Made by a program: the position numbers and the translations under genes. From the IMG/VR virus record IMGVR_UViG_3300027797_000025, positions 1-64,000 of that record: DNA of 64,000 nt. One strand, written 5' to 3'. Shown here one piece after another: positions 32,275-40,948 of the stretch; position 1 is the stretch's first letter, and the number at the start of each line of letters is the position of its first letter. Below the pieces are notes generated by a model. It was not told the origin of the DNA. It saw only the letters and a list, made by a program, of their open reading frames with translations, and made no database searches. This stretch comes from a virus.

Positions 32275-33428
32275 TGGCTATATACCTAGGAAATATGATC
32301 CACGACGAGAGTCCGTACGTAGGAACAACCGCGTCCGCAGTAGTCAATGTAACTTTGCAAAACGAAGCTAGACGTATTGCTCTAGGCCTTCCTAAAGGTG
32401 CTTTGATTGACACGGCGTTAAATGACCGTCAATATGACGCTTACGTAGAAACTTATGCAAAGCTTTTAGAAGAAGCATCCAAAGAAGTAAACACAGCTTC
32501 AGGACCTGTAACAAAAAATATTGGAGTATCACAACCTACTTCTAATTACAAATGGAACCTGCCACCACATAGATGGAGTTTGCCCGTAAGGCCTACAACT
32601 ATGGATCCAGAATTTGTAGGAGATAACGAATATGATTCTTTTCATGGCCTTCGTCGTGGACGTATTTGGTTTTGGGCTGGTGTGCGCGACACCGCTGAAT
32701 TAACTGCGGAAGGTATTAGAAAGTTAGCAGGCGGAACAGCTGTAGAGGGCTCTTCCAATAATACTCCAAATACTCAAGTAGACAACGACTATGCTTTTCA
32801 ATTTCTTTGGAACCCTACGACTATTAGCACAAGCGTTGTACGAAACATGGAAATTACGCCAAACCAAGCTGACACATTAAAAGTTGTTGCTGGCGCATTT
32901 CCTGGCCAAGAGACTGTATCTTTAAACATAATGTTAGATAGAGTAAACGATTTTGCTTGTATTAAAGCTAGCGGAAGAGCGGGAATAAACACTGTTGTAA
33001 AAAATATAGATCCTACAAACCCAGAGTCTTTTACAACTGTGCAAGGCTATAACTCTATTAATAACTATACTGCGTTTTCTCGATATTACACTGGCAATGG
33101 GTACCCTGTGCAGGCGCCAAGACCAACTATCGCAACTAAAATAAAAAATTTAATGGATCAAGGGACAATGGCTGATTTAGAGTATTTGTTTAAAGCTATT
33201 AATGGCGGTTACGCGTGGAAAAACCTTTTAGGTAAAAAAACTGCAAACATTGGTTTCCTCATGCCCACCCTAATGGGTATTCAACTTGGGCCAACTCTTG
33301 ATAGTTTAAACTATGTTGGTTGGATTACCAATATTGGCATCAACCATACAGATTTTACTGAAAACATGATTCCGATCAGAACAACAGTCTCACTGAGCAT
33401 CGAATGCTTCTCTGGTTCGGCGGGGTAA
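32274..33428 (+). CDS. Baseplate/tail hub-associated protein
   Basis: This 384-residue protein overlaps the tape measure stop (TAATGG). It contains the YAFQFLWNPTTIS segment and a C-terminal VGWITNIGINHTDFTENMIPIRTTVSLSI, landmarks of proteins that join tape measure and hub in many Gram-positive myoviruses. The next gene is a LysM-like wedge protein. A hub-cap role is inferred. Confidence 0.65.
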   Translation: MAIYLGNMIHDESPYVGTTASAVVNVTLQNEARRIALGLPKGALIDTALNDRQYDAYVETYAKLLEEASKEVNTASGPVTKNIGVSQPTSNYKWNLPPHRWSLPVRPTTMDPEFVGDNEYDSFHGLRRGRIWFWAGVRDTAELTAEGIRKLAGGTAVEGSSNNTPNTQVDNDYAFQFLWNPTTISTSVVRNMEITPNQADTLKVVAGAFPGQETVSLNIMLDRVNDFACIKASGRAGINTVVKNIDPTNPESFTTVQGYNSINNYTAFSRYYTGNGYPVQAPRPTIATKIKNLMDQGTMADLEYLFKAINGGYAWKNLLGKKTANIGFLMPTLMGIQLGPTLDSLNYVGWITNIGINHTDFTENMIPIRTTVSLSIECFSGSAG

Positions 33429-33431
33429 CTC

Positions 33432-33713
33432 ATGGCTATTTATAACGGCTCTCGCTATGAGTATTCAACAATTGATTATGTGGCGACTAAAGCCCCTTAC
33501 ATAGAAAAACCACTTGTTCTTTACTCGTTCTCTAACTTAGGTTTAGTTAACTTTTGGGAACATGTTTATGTGCAAGGAGAACGGCTAGACCAAATTTCTT
33601 ATAAATACTATAAACGCCCTGAATACTGGTGGGTAATTCCAGAATACAACCCGCACATTGAAGATATTAATAATATAACTCCAGGCACTGTGTTGCGGAT
33701 ACCTAATGTTTAA
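33432..33713 (+). CDS. Small LysM/gp53-like baseplate protein
   Basis: This 93-residue protein has a LysM-like C-terminal half (GERLDQISYKYYKRPEYWW ... ITPGTVLRIP), the layout of T4 gp53-like and similar baseplate wedge components. It overlaps the hub gene by 8 nt. A structural rather than a peptidoglycan-binding role is usual for this form. Confidence 0.75.
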   Translation: MAIYNGSRYEYSTIDYVATKAPYIEKPLVLYSFSNLGLVNFWEHVYVQGERLDQISYKYYKRPEYWWVIPEYNPHIEDINNITPGTVLRIPNV

Positions 33714-35052
33714 ATTTATATCTATTGAGTTTCCAGACGCTAAAGTGTCCCCCAAAACAATTTACAGAGCTACTATTACTCAAAAACGGTATCACCACGA
33801 AATTGCTGTAATTGAGTTTAAAGACTGGGGAGCTGAGTACGATTCAATAACCCCTGGGTCGCCTGTAAGAATGGTAATTTCAAGCACTGGGGTAGGTAAA
33901 AGAAACTTTTATGGCTATGTGCACCATTTAAGCGTTGATAGAACTCCAGGCAAAAACTTTACAGAAGTCACTATTGTTGGTGGATCGTTTCCGATGAAAC
34001 AAAGACGGCAACGAGTATACAAAGAAACAACAGCCGATCAGATAATTAAAGAGATAGCGGCTTCTTACAATATGGCCTGCTATGCGGTTGCTTACCCTCG
34101 CGTATTTCCTCAAGTTTCTCAAGCAGGACTATCCGACTGGGAATTTATGGTAAATCTTGCAAAACAATGCGGATACTCTTTAAGAACAGAAAACACAGAA
34201 TTGTATTTTCAACCAATTCTTGAAGACTATACTAAATACAGAACAGAAGCGCCTAAATTTGTATTACGGTCAGCCTCACACCCAGACGGATCTAGCTTGT
34301 ATTCGTTTACTCCAACAATAAGTGAGTCTATGCCGTACGCAGAAGGAACAAAAGCAGCTATTGCAGTATCTGGCGTTGATGTTTTAGGCCAAGTTCCAAT
34401 GTCTGTAACCCAGCAAGTTAGAAATAAAACAACTAGAACTAAAAAACAAATAGAATTCTTTGACTTGTTTGCTACAGATATTGTTGCTCAAACCCCAGAG
34501 GTAGCTAAATATGAAGCTGAAGCTGCCGAAAATAGAGCTCATTTTCCATATAGAGCAACTGCAGAGGTAATTGGTTCTCCTGAACTTCGGCCAGATATGC
34601 CAATATATGTAGAAGGTGTTGGCGCCCCTTATTCTGGATACTGGATAGTTTTAGAAACAGAACATAAAATTATTGAAAAAAATAGAAATGTTTTTCAATA
34701 TACAACTGTTTTGCATCTTGGAGCAGACTCTTTAGGCTCATCTGACGTATGGACAGATAGCAAAACTGTAATTTCTCCCTCAAAGTATCCAAAAAGAACT
34801 GTAATACCAAATGTAAAGCAAACAAAAGTTAAACCTGTAACGTCGTTAATTACAAAAATAAAAGTTGGAGCTGCTACAAATAAAGGTAGCTTTGGAACTA
34901 TAGAAAATAGAGCTAACGTAAATAGTAATGCCAGAGCAAGTGCTCCTAGCACTTGGGCTACCCTTACAAAATCATTAGATATATTAATACCTGTTGTTAA
35001 AAAGCCTGTGGCTATTGTAAACAGGTTAGCTATAAAAAGAATGGAGAGTTAA
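33706..35052 (+). CDS. Baseplate hub protein (gpD/gp27 type)
   Basis: This 448-residue protein has the family sequence of domains: an opening beta domain, TTADQIIKEIAASYNM (about 108-123), and the GLSDWEFMVNLAKQCGYSLR segment (about 143-162). Trimers of this protein hold the central spike. The last 100 residues are Lys-rich and probably disordered. It is coupled to the spike gene by TAATGG. Confidence 0.8.
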   Translation: MFKFISIEFPDAKVSPKTIYRATITQKRYHHEIAVIEFKDWGAEYDSITPGSPVRMVISSTGVGKRNFYGYVHHLSVDRTPGKNFTEVTIVGGSFPMKQRRQRVYKETTADQIIKEIAASYNMACYAVAYPRVFPQVSQAGLSDWEFMVNLAKQCGYSLRTENTELYFQPILEDYTKYRTEAPKFVLRSASHPDGSSLYSFTPTISESMPYAEGTKAAIAVSGVDVLGQVPMSVTQQVRNKTTRTKKQIEFFDLFATDIVAQTPEVAKYEAEAAENRAHFPYRATAEVIGSPELRPDMPIYVEGVGAPYSGYWIVLETEHKIIEKNRNVFQYTTVLHLGADSLGSSDVWTDSKTVISPSKYPKRTVIPNVKQTKVKPVTSLITKIKVGAATNKGSFGTIENRANVNSNARASAPSTWATLTKSLDILIPVVKKPVAIVNRLAIKRMES

Positions 35053-35528
35053 TGGAAAAGCACTATGGGCTATATTTAGGGTTTTGCGTAGACAACCTTG
35101 ACCCAGATAACAGAAACCGTATAACACTTAGAGTTCCTCAAATATTTGGAGAAGCCGCGGTTACTACCTGGGCTTTGCCATGTTCTCCTGTAACTTCTAA
35201 TGCAAACCACCCTGATCATCAAGAACACACCGCTGCTCAAATAGCTGTTTTGCTAACCACAACCGCAACTACCGCAGCTGACCCACAAGGCGGCTCAGTT
35301 ACTATACCCGCGCTTACGGTGGTAGCAAAAGCAGGAGCAGCAACCCTTAAACACCCTAAAAAAACGGCTGCGGATACTGACGAGCGTTGGAACGACCCTC
35401 AAGAAACAAATACAACGGCAGAGCACACTCCCCACAGAATAGTTCCAAAAATTAACCAACCTGTGTGGGTTATGTTTGTTGCGGGAGACGCCAATTTTCC
35501 AGTATGGATGGGAGTTTTAAATGACTAG
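35052..35528 (+). CDS. Baseplate spike OB-fold protein (gp5/VgrG-like)
   Basis: This 158-residue protein begins YGLYLGFCVDNLDPDNRNRI and ends INQPVWVMFVAGDANFPVWMG, the first and last strands of a gp5-type OB domain. Between them lies a Thr/Ala-rich insertion of about 75 residues (50-125) that is unlike the compact domain of other phages. No beta-helix needle is encoded here. It sits between hub and gp25 genes as expected. Confidence 0.82.
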   Translation: MEKHYGLYLGFCVDNLDPDNRNRITLRVPQIFGEAAVTTWALPCSPVTSNANHPDHQEHTAAQIAVLLTTTATTAADPQGGSVTIPALTVVAKAGAATLKHPKKTAADTDERWNDPQETNTTAEHTPHRIVPKINQPVWVMFVAGDANFPVWMGVLND

Positions 35529-35931
35529 TAAAGCGATAGCGCTTCCGTTTTCAATCAATGAAGTTGGCGGAATTAATTACGCAACAACTGAAGCCAAGAT
35601 TTGGCAAGATCGTGTGCTTATTGTTGTAATGACTAACTTGAACGAACGAGTTATGAACCCAACTTTTGGAGGCAACATTGGGGTGTCCCTTTTCCAAAAC
35701 ATCAATGACGCTATGACTTTGATCCAACAATCAATTTCTTTGGCGTTTAGCCGCTGGCTTGAGCCGCTAACTTTAATATCTGTAAGCGGATACATGGACC
35801 CCATTGAAGACAGATTAGTGTTAGAAGTTAATTATAACCTTCGTGATACTGACAATGAGCAGAGTGTAACGATAAAAACTGCTATCCTAAGTAGGGCTGG
35901 CGATGTGCTGTTGGAGGTAAGAAATGACTGA
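35521..35931 (+). CDS. gp25-like baseplate wedge protein
   Basis: This 136-residue protein overlaps the spike gene by 8 nt. It has the gp25/W landmarks NERVMNPTFGGNIGVSLF and later ALS-type SRWLEPLTLISV, and its C-terminal strands read LVLEVNYNLRDT. It connects wedge, sheath and hub in contractile machines. It overlaps the next gene by 8 nt. Confidence 0.9.
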   Translation: MTSKAIALPFSINEVGGINYATTEAKIWQDRVLIVVMTNLNERVMNPTFGGNIGVSLFQNINDAMTLIQQSISLAFSRWLEPLTLISVSGYMDPIEDRLVLEVNYNLRDTDNEQSVTIKTAILSRAGDVLLEVRND

Positions 35932-37618
35932 TATTAACTACGTACCGCAAGTAGATTACACTTCTAAAGATTACACGTCTATTAAAGAAGATCTGATAGA
36001 TCTTATCCCTTCTTTTGTTCCTTCATGGACTAACAGAGACCCTGCAGACTTTGGTATGGCTTTAATTGAGCTGTTCTCATATATGGGCGACATTCTTAAT
36101 TATTATATTGACCGATCTGCAAACGAAGCGTTTATTGGAACAGCTAGCCAGCGTGATAGCGTCCTTCAAATCTCTCGTCTTTTAGGGTACAACCCAACTG
36201 CAGCAACCGCAGCTACAGTTACTTTAACTTTTTACAACTCATCTGCTAGTACCATAACTGTGCCTGTAAAAACTCAAGTAGCTACGACCCCATCTTCAAA
36301 TGGGTCGTTAACTCAAATTATTTTTGAAACTAACAGTCAAGTGGTTGTACCTGCAAAGGTTGGAACAGTTGATGGCAGCATTACAGTGGCAGCTACTCAA
36401 GGCTATACAGTGACCTCTGAAGAAGTTGGAACCTCTACTGGAACTATTAATCAAGTCTGGAAAATTCAAACATCTCCGTTGATTACGGGCTCAATGTCTG
36501 TGTTAGTTGGTAGTAAAAACTTTAGCGAAGTTCCTTATTTAATTGATTACAATAATTACGACCCTGTATTTTCTGTATATACAAACGCATCTGGGTCTTC
36601 TTTTATTCTGTTTGGCGATAACATTAGCGGAATTGTTCCAGACCCAGGCGCAATAATCTATGCCACTTACCGTGTTGGCGGAGGCGTTGCTGGAAACGTA
36701 GCTGTTGGGGCAATTACCTCTATTCTTAGTAACAGCTATGCTGGTTTAAGAGTTAACAACTTAACCGCAGCAAGCGGAGGTTCAGAAGAAGAAACAACAG
36801 ATTCAATTAGAGTAAACGCCCCATTAAGTTTAAAAGCTTTAAACAGAGCGGTCTCTTTAGCTGACTATTCAGCTTTAGCTACAGCTGCGGGCGTTGCTAA
36901 AGCAAATGCTGTTGCTGATGTATACACAAGCGTAACTATCTATTACGCCCCTTCTGCAGGAGACTTGGGAGTAGAGGTTGATGGCGTTACCCCATCTACC
37001 GTGTTTAATAACTTTAAAACTACTCTTACTTCATTTTTGACTGGAAAGGTACCAGCAAACACAACAATAACTTTCCAGCCACCAACTTACGTAGCTACTA
37101 ACATAACCGCAACAATTACAGTACTTCCTCAATACAGGAGAACATTATTAGATACTGCGGTAACTGCGATTTTAACTGAACTATTAGCTTTTGATAACGT
37201 AGGTTTCCGAGACACAATTACGTTAACTGATGTTATAAGCGCTGCAACGTCTATTGAAGGAGTGGCTTTTATACAAGTTGAAAAACTTGTAAGAAACGAT
37301 GCCGATTTAACATACACAATATCTAATAAAGCAGCATCTGGTACCGTGGCTACGCTAACTACTAGTGCTACGCACGCTTTAACTCAAGGAAGTACCGTAA
37401 AAGTTACTGGTATTGACAGCACGTTTAATGGCACGTTTGTTGTTAAATCGGTAACTTCTACAACGTTTACCTACGATTTAATTTCCGCAGTAGTTAGTAG
37501 CGTAGCTGCTTCAGGCGCCGTTACTAAACTAGTTACCGCCTCAGTAGTTTGCGCACCCAATGAGATCCCAAAGCTTGGAACTTTATCTTTGACGTTCAAT
37601 GGTGGAATTGATAACTAA
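35924..37618 (+). CDS. Baseplate wedge protein (J/gp6-like)
   Basis: This 564-residue protein has the J-family start DYTSKDYTSIKEDLIDLIP and DPADFGMALIELFSYMGD, then SQRDSVLQISRLLGYNP. It forms the wedge backbone around the hub. The C-terminal 100 residues add a beta domain (TVKVTGIDSTFNGTFVV) that also appears in the next gene, perhaps a fibre anchor. It is coupled to that gene by TAATGG. Confidence 0.88.
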   Translation: MTDINYVPQVDYTSKDYTSIKEDLIDLIPSFVPSWTNRDPADFGMALIELFSYMGDILNYYIDRSANEAFIGTASQRDSVLQISRLLGYNPTAATAATVTLTFYNSSASTITVPVKTQVATTPSSNGSLTQIIFETNSQVVVPAKVGTVDGSITVAATQGYTVTSEEVGTSTGTINQVWKIQTSPLITGSMSVLVGSKNFSEVPYLIDYNNYDPVFSVYTNASGSSFILFGDNISGIVPDPGAIIYATYRVGGGVAGNVAVGAITSILSNSYAGLRVNNLTAASGGSEEETTDSIRVNAPLSLKALNRAVSLADYSALATAAGVAKANAVADVYTSVTIYYAPSAGDLGVEVDGVTPSTVFNNFKTTLTSFLTGKVPANTTITFQPPTYVATNITATITVLPQYRRTLLDTAVTAILTELLAFDNVGFRDTITLTDVISAATSIEGVAFIQVEKLVRNDADLTYTISNKAASGTVATLTTSATHALTQGSTVKVTGIDSTFNGTFVVKSVTSTTFTYDLISAVVSSVAASGAVTKLVTASVVCAPNEIPKLGTLSLTFNGGIDN

Positions 37619-40254
37619 TGGCTCGGTACGGTATAAATTATTACGGCCTCTCTACGTATGGTACTGAGACCGCCGTTGCGTATGCCGCAAATAACTTTAC
37701 CGCTACTTCAGGGGCTATTGGCAGTCTAATAACTGTTAAATCACCGTACGGATCAATTACACTTGATTGGAATAGTCCTGCGGGTAACTGGTCAAAGATA
37801 AAATTAGTGCGAAACTCTTACGGATTTCCAGTAAGTGAGGTAGATGGCACACAATTAGATATTAAAAATAATAGTACGTTTGAGGCGTACAAAGAAAATG
37901 ACCCTACAAACTTTACTGACGAAAACCTTGCTAAAAATGCTTTTTATTATTATTCTTTATTTGTTTTTGAACGAATTAACTATAAATGGATTCGCGTAGG
38001 AAATGCTATTGGCCTTTCTGTTGAAGACTACGGCTATGCCGACAATTTGTACAACTTTTTACCAGAAATTTATAAGATCTCTAATTTAAATGAAGTGGCT
38101 GGCGAGTCTAGTAACCAAACACTTTACAATTTCTTGTCTATTTTTGGGTTTGAGTTAAATAAATACCACACATTAACTAATTTATTAATTAACAGGCACG
38201 ACACCTCTAAATTAAATGGATTACTTTTGCCATCTTTACTACAACAGTTTGGCCTTCAATACGAGCCAGAAATAGGATATCAACATGCTCGTATTTTGGC
38301 CCGTGATGTTGGTCAGCTGTACAAGTCAAAAGGCACAGTTGACGGATTAAGAGAGTTTTTAAAAGCTTTTACTGGGTGGGCGGTCCCTACCGTTGCTAAC
38401 GTACCTAACCCAACAATCAATGGAATAACTGTTAGTAAAAACTTAATGCTTGATTATAACGACTCATCTTTTGAAGAGTCTGTAGGCCATTGGGCAAGCA
38501 GCGGATCAGCAAACTTGTACTGCCTTAAAGTTAAAGAAGTTAGAACAGTCGCTTTAGCTAGTAACGTAGCAACCCTTGATATAGGAACCCACCAATACAA
38601 CGTTGGAAATTATATTTTTGTTTCTGGAAGCTCCTTACCGTTGTTTAACCAAAGTACTGCAGTTGCAATTACCGCAGTCACCGCGACTACAGTTTCCTTT
38701 TCGTTAACTGGCTCAAACCTGACCTCTATGAACGCTTGGAACGCCTCAACTGAAAGTTATCCACAAGTATCTCCGTCACCCGCCCCTTGGGATGAACCAA
38801 CAACTCCAGTTTTATATCCAAATAAACAACTTGGAATTATGGCTGTTAAAAACTCAAGTGTGACGGCAGGAACTGTAACTTTAGATTGTGGGTCAGGCGC
38901 CTCTATCATTAAAGGCATCCCTGTTACTGCAGGCACATTCTATTCATTTAGTGTTTATACCGTTAATTCAACTACTACACGTAATGTTACTGTAGGTATT
39001 ACTTGGTATGACCGATTTGGTGCTTCTATTTCTTCAGTTACTGGATCGGCTACCGCTAGTGGTACAGGGGCGTTTTCTGCTCGTGCAACAGTAATTAACA
39101 AAGAAGCGCCCGCTACAGCTTATTATGCTGTACCTACTATTTCTATTGCTGCCCTTGCGGGGTCAGCCAGTAATGAGTATCAGTACTTTGATTGTGCGCA
39201 ATGGGAAGCTAGCGCAACAGCAACTGATTTTGATGAGGCTCGGCAACTCCATTTAACTTTAAAAGCGACACGAATTAATGAACTTTTAAATCCTCGTTTT
39301 GGGCTAAGTAGTGGAAGTTACGCTTCACCTACCGTAGCTCCTTGGGTTATATCTGGGTCAGCCGCTACTGTAACAATTAATGAAGCCACTAAACAACCAG
39401 AAAATACTTCATGGCAAACGCTTTATAAAACTTTAACTTCTAGCGTAGCTAGGGTAGAAACTTTATATACAAACGATTTTAAAGTCGGCGACAAAGTATA
39501 TGTATCTGGTGTTGGCACCTCATTTGATGGAGTTCAAACAGTAACCGCCGTTGGAGAGTCTGCTTCATCTGGCGGAACAATAACAAACTATTCTTATATA
39601 GAGTATTCGGTTTCGGGCAGCCCAGCAAACGTTGCTCGCACCGCAGACGTTGACGGCGTTGTATGGCTAGCTGGTAATGCTTTAAACCTTGCAGCTACTG
39701 CGTCTGGCACAGTTAATGTTAAATCTTGGGACTCCTCAACTAGCTCTCACCTTATGCCAATTCATTACCCAGACACCTCATACACATTTAGTATCTACGC
39801 TCAAAAAGATACTAATAATGAGTCTGTTACCGTTTCCATTAAGTGGTACACCTCCGCGGCAACTCCTGTTTTAATTAGTACATCTACTAGTAGTGCTTTT
39901 ACAATTACAGCCTCTGGAAATGATTGGGATAGGCCGTATATAACCGCCGTTGCACCGTCAACCGCTGCATATGCAGTTGTTAGTCTTGACTGGCAAGCGG
40001 CAAACGGTAGAACCCTTCGGTTAGACTCGGCTATGTTTGAAAACACCCCAATTATGTCTTGGTATTTTGATGGCTCAAGCGGGTATGGGGGATCTATTCC
40101 AGATTACGAATGGCAAGGCACAGCAAATGGCTCTCGCAGCCACTACTACAAAAACAAGTTTGCTGTCCAAGATAGAACTAGCAACGCCACGTTTAAAGAT
40201 AAATTGCCGCTAGGCTCTACCGTGGCAATTTACCTATCTCAGCCAAAAACGTAA
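37618..40254 (+). CDS. Large tail protein with gpI-like domain and beta tip domains
   Basis: This 878-residue protein starts by coupling to the wedge gene. Residues about 140-260 (LPEIYKISN ... ARILARDVGQLYKSKGTVDGLREFLKAFTG) match the gpI-type tail protein that joins wedge and fibres. Residues 280-860 are beta domains in repeats, two of which look like carbohydrate-binding modules (FYSFSVYTVNS, YTFSIYAQKDTNNES). It is probably the true tail-fibre or tip protein at the baseplate, with likely glycan recognition. Confidence 0.78.
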   Translation: MARYGINYYGLSTYGTETAVAYAANNFTATSGAIGSLITVKSPYGSITLDWNSPAGNWSKIKLVRNSYGFPVSEVDGTQLDIKNNSTFEAYKENDPTNFTDENLAKNAFYYYSLFVFERINYKWIRVGNAIGLSVEDYGYADNLYNFLPEIYKISNLNEVAGESSNQTLYNFLSIFGFELNKYHTLTNLLINRHDTSKLNGLLLPSLLQQFGLQYEPEIGYQHARILARDVGQLYKSKGTVDGLREFLKAFTGWAVPTVANVPNPTINGITVSKNLMLDYNDSSFEESVGHWASSGSANLYCLKVKEVRTVALASNVATLDIGTHQYNVGNYIFVSGSSLPLFNQSTAVAITAVTATTVSFSLTGSNLTSMNAWNASTESYPQVSPSPAPWDEPTTPVLYPNKQLGIMAVKNSSVTAGTVTLDCGSGASIIKGIPVTAGTFYSFSVYTVNSTTTRNVTVGITWYDRFGASISSVTGSATASGTGAFSARATVINKEAPATAYYAVPTISIAALAGSASNEYQYFDCAQWEASATATDFDEARQLHLTLKATRINELLNPRFGLSSGSYASPTVAPWVISGSAATVTINEATKQPENTSWQTLYKTLTSSVARVETLYTNDFKVGDKVYVSGVGTSFDGVQTVTAVGESASSGGTITNYSYIEYSVSGSPANVARTADVDGVVWLAGNALNLAATASGTVNVKSWDSSTSSHLMPIHYPDTSYTFSIYAQKDTNNESVTVSIKWYTSAATPVLISTSTSSAFTITASGNDWDRPYITAVAPSTAAYAVVSLDWQAANGRTLRLDSAMFENTPIMSWYFDGSSGYGGSIPDYEWQGTANGSRSHYYKNKFAVQDRTSNATFKDKLPLGSTVAIYLSQPKT

Positions 40255-40260
40255 CACCTG

Positions 40261-40269
40261 TGCTAGTGT
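40261..40269 (+). promoter_or_regulatory. Extended -10 promoter at virion/replication boundary
   Basis: TGCTAGTGT matches TGNTANNNT. It sits at the switch from tail genes to replication genes. Transcription would start near 40276, inside a possible CCTCC/GGAGG hairpin (40274-40290) that could mask the ribosome site if transcripts from further upstream read through. Confidence 0.45.
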
Positions 40270-40294
40270 GCGTCCTCCCTACCAAGGAGGCCAC

Positions 40295-40948
40295 ATGGAC
40301 AAATATTATGTGATAGTTGCAGGAAGCGGCTCAACTAGCCGTGCAAATCTAGAAGCGCTTATGGAAGATCATTTTTACGCACATGGCGCAGACGGTGTTG
40401 TTGTTTTACCTTATGAAATAAAACCAAGTCAAGGGCAGGTATTTGCTGCTCAACTGGCTAAAGATAAAAACAAAGAGCTAATTGTTTATACCAAATCAGG
40501 TAAGTTTGAAGGCCTACCGACATCAACTATGGTTGAGGGCTTAGCTAAAGATGCCGCAAATGACTTTAAAAAAGAAAAATCTTTTGCGTTTCTATTGTGG
40601 GATGATGAAGACCCTAACAGCGTAAACCTACTGGCCGATCTTGATGGTATTCCGTGCTTTGACTTAACAGACGGATTAAAAAGTATGTCATCGGCAGACG
40701 TTACCCGTATGGAAGCGCCAGTAATCCCTGAGCAAGAAACTATTAAGGTAGAAGCTGAGCAGGTCGAGGATGAAGAGGATGATGAAGAAGAAGACCTCTC
40801 CGAAGAAGAAGATCTTGATGAGGCCGACGAGGAAATTATGGAAAACCTCTACTACGGGGTTCAAGCCATAGCCCAGATCTTTGCCCAAGCTTTGATAGAA
40901 GCCATGGAAGATGCCCCAAACAAACCTTTAAAGGGCCCTGAGGCGTGA
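40295..40948 (+). CDS. Hypothetical acidic protein heading the replication operon
   Basis: This 217-residue protein starts at ATG 40295, four bases after AAGGAGG. The N-terminal 130 residues alternate strand and helix (YYVIVAGSGSTSRANLEALM, SFAFLLWDDEDPNSV), like a Rossmann-type domain. Residues 155-195 are almost all Glu and Asp, and a helical C-terminus follows. An acidic tail could mimic DNA or bind replication proteins. It is coupled by GTGA to the next gene. Confidence 0.75.
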   Translation: MDKYYVIVAGSGSTSRANLEALMEDHFYAHGADGVVVLPYEIKPSQGQVFAAQLAKDKNKELIVYTKSGKFEGLPTSTMVEGLAKDAANDFKKEKSFAFLLWDDEDPNSVNLLADLDGIPCFDLTDGLKSMSSADVTRMEAPVIPEQETIKVEAEQVEDEEDDEEEDLSEEEDLDEADEEIMENLYYGVQAIAQIFAQALIEAMEDAPNKPLKGPEA

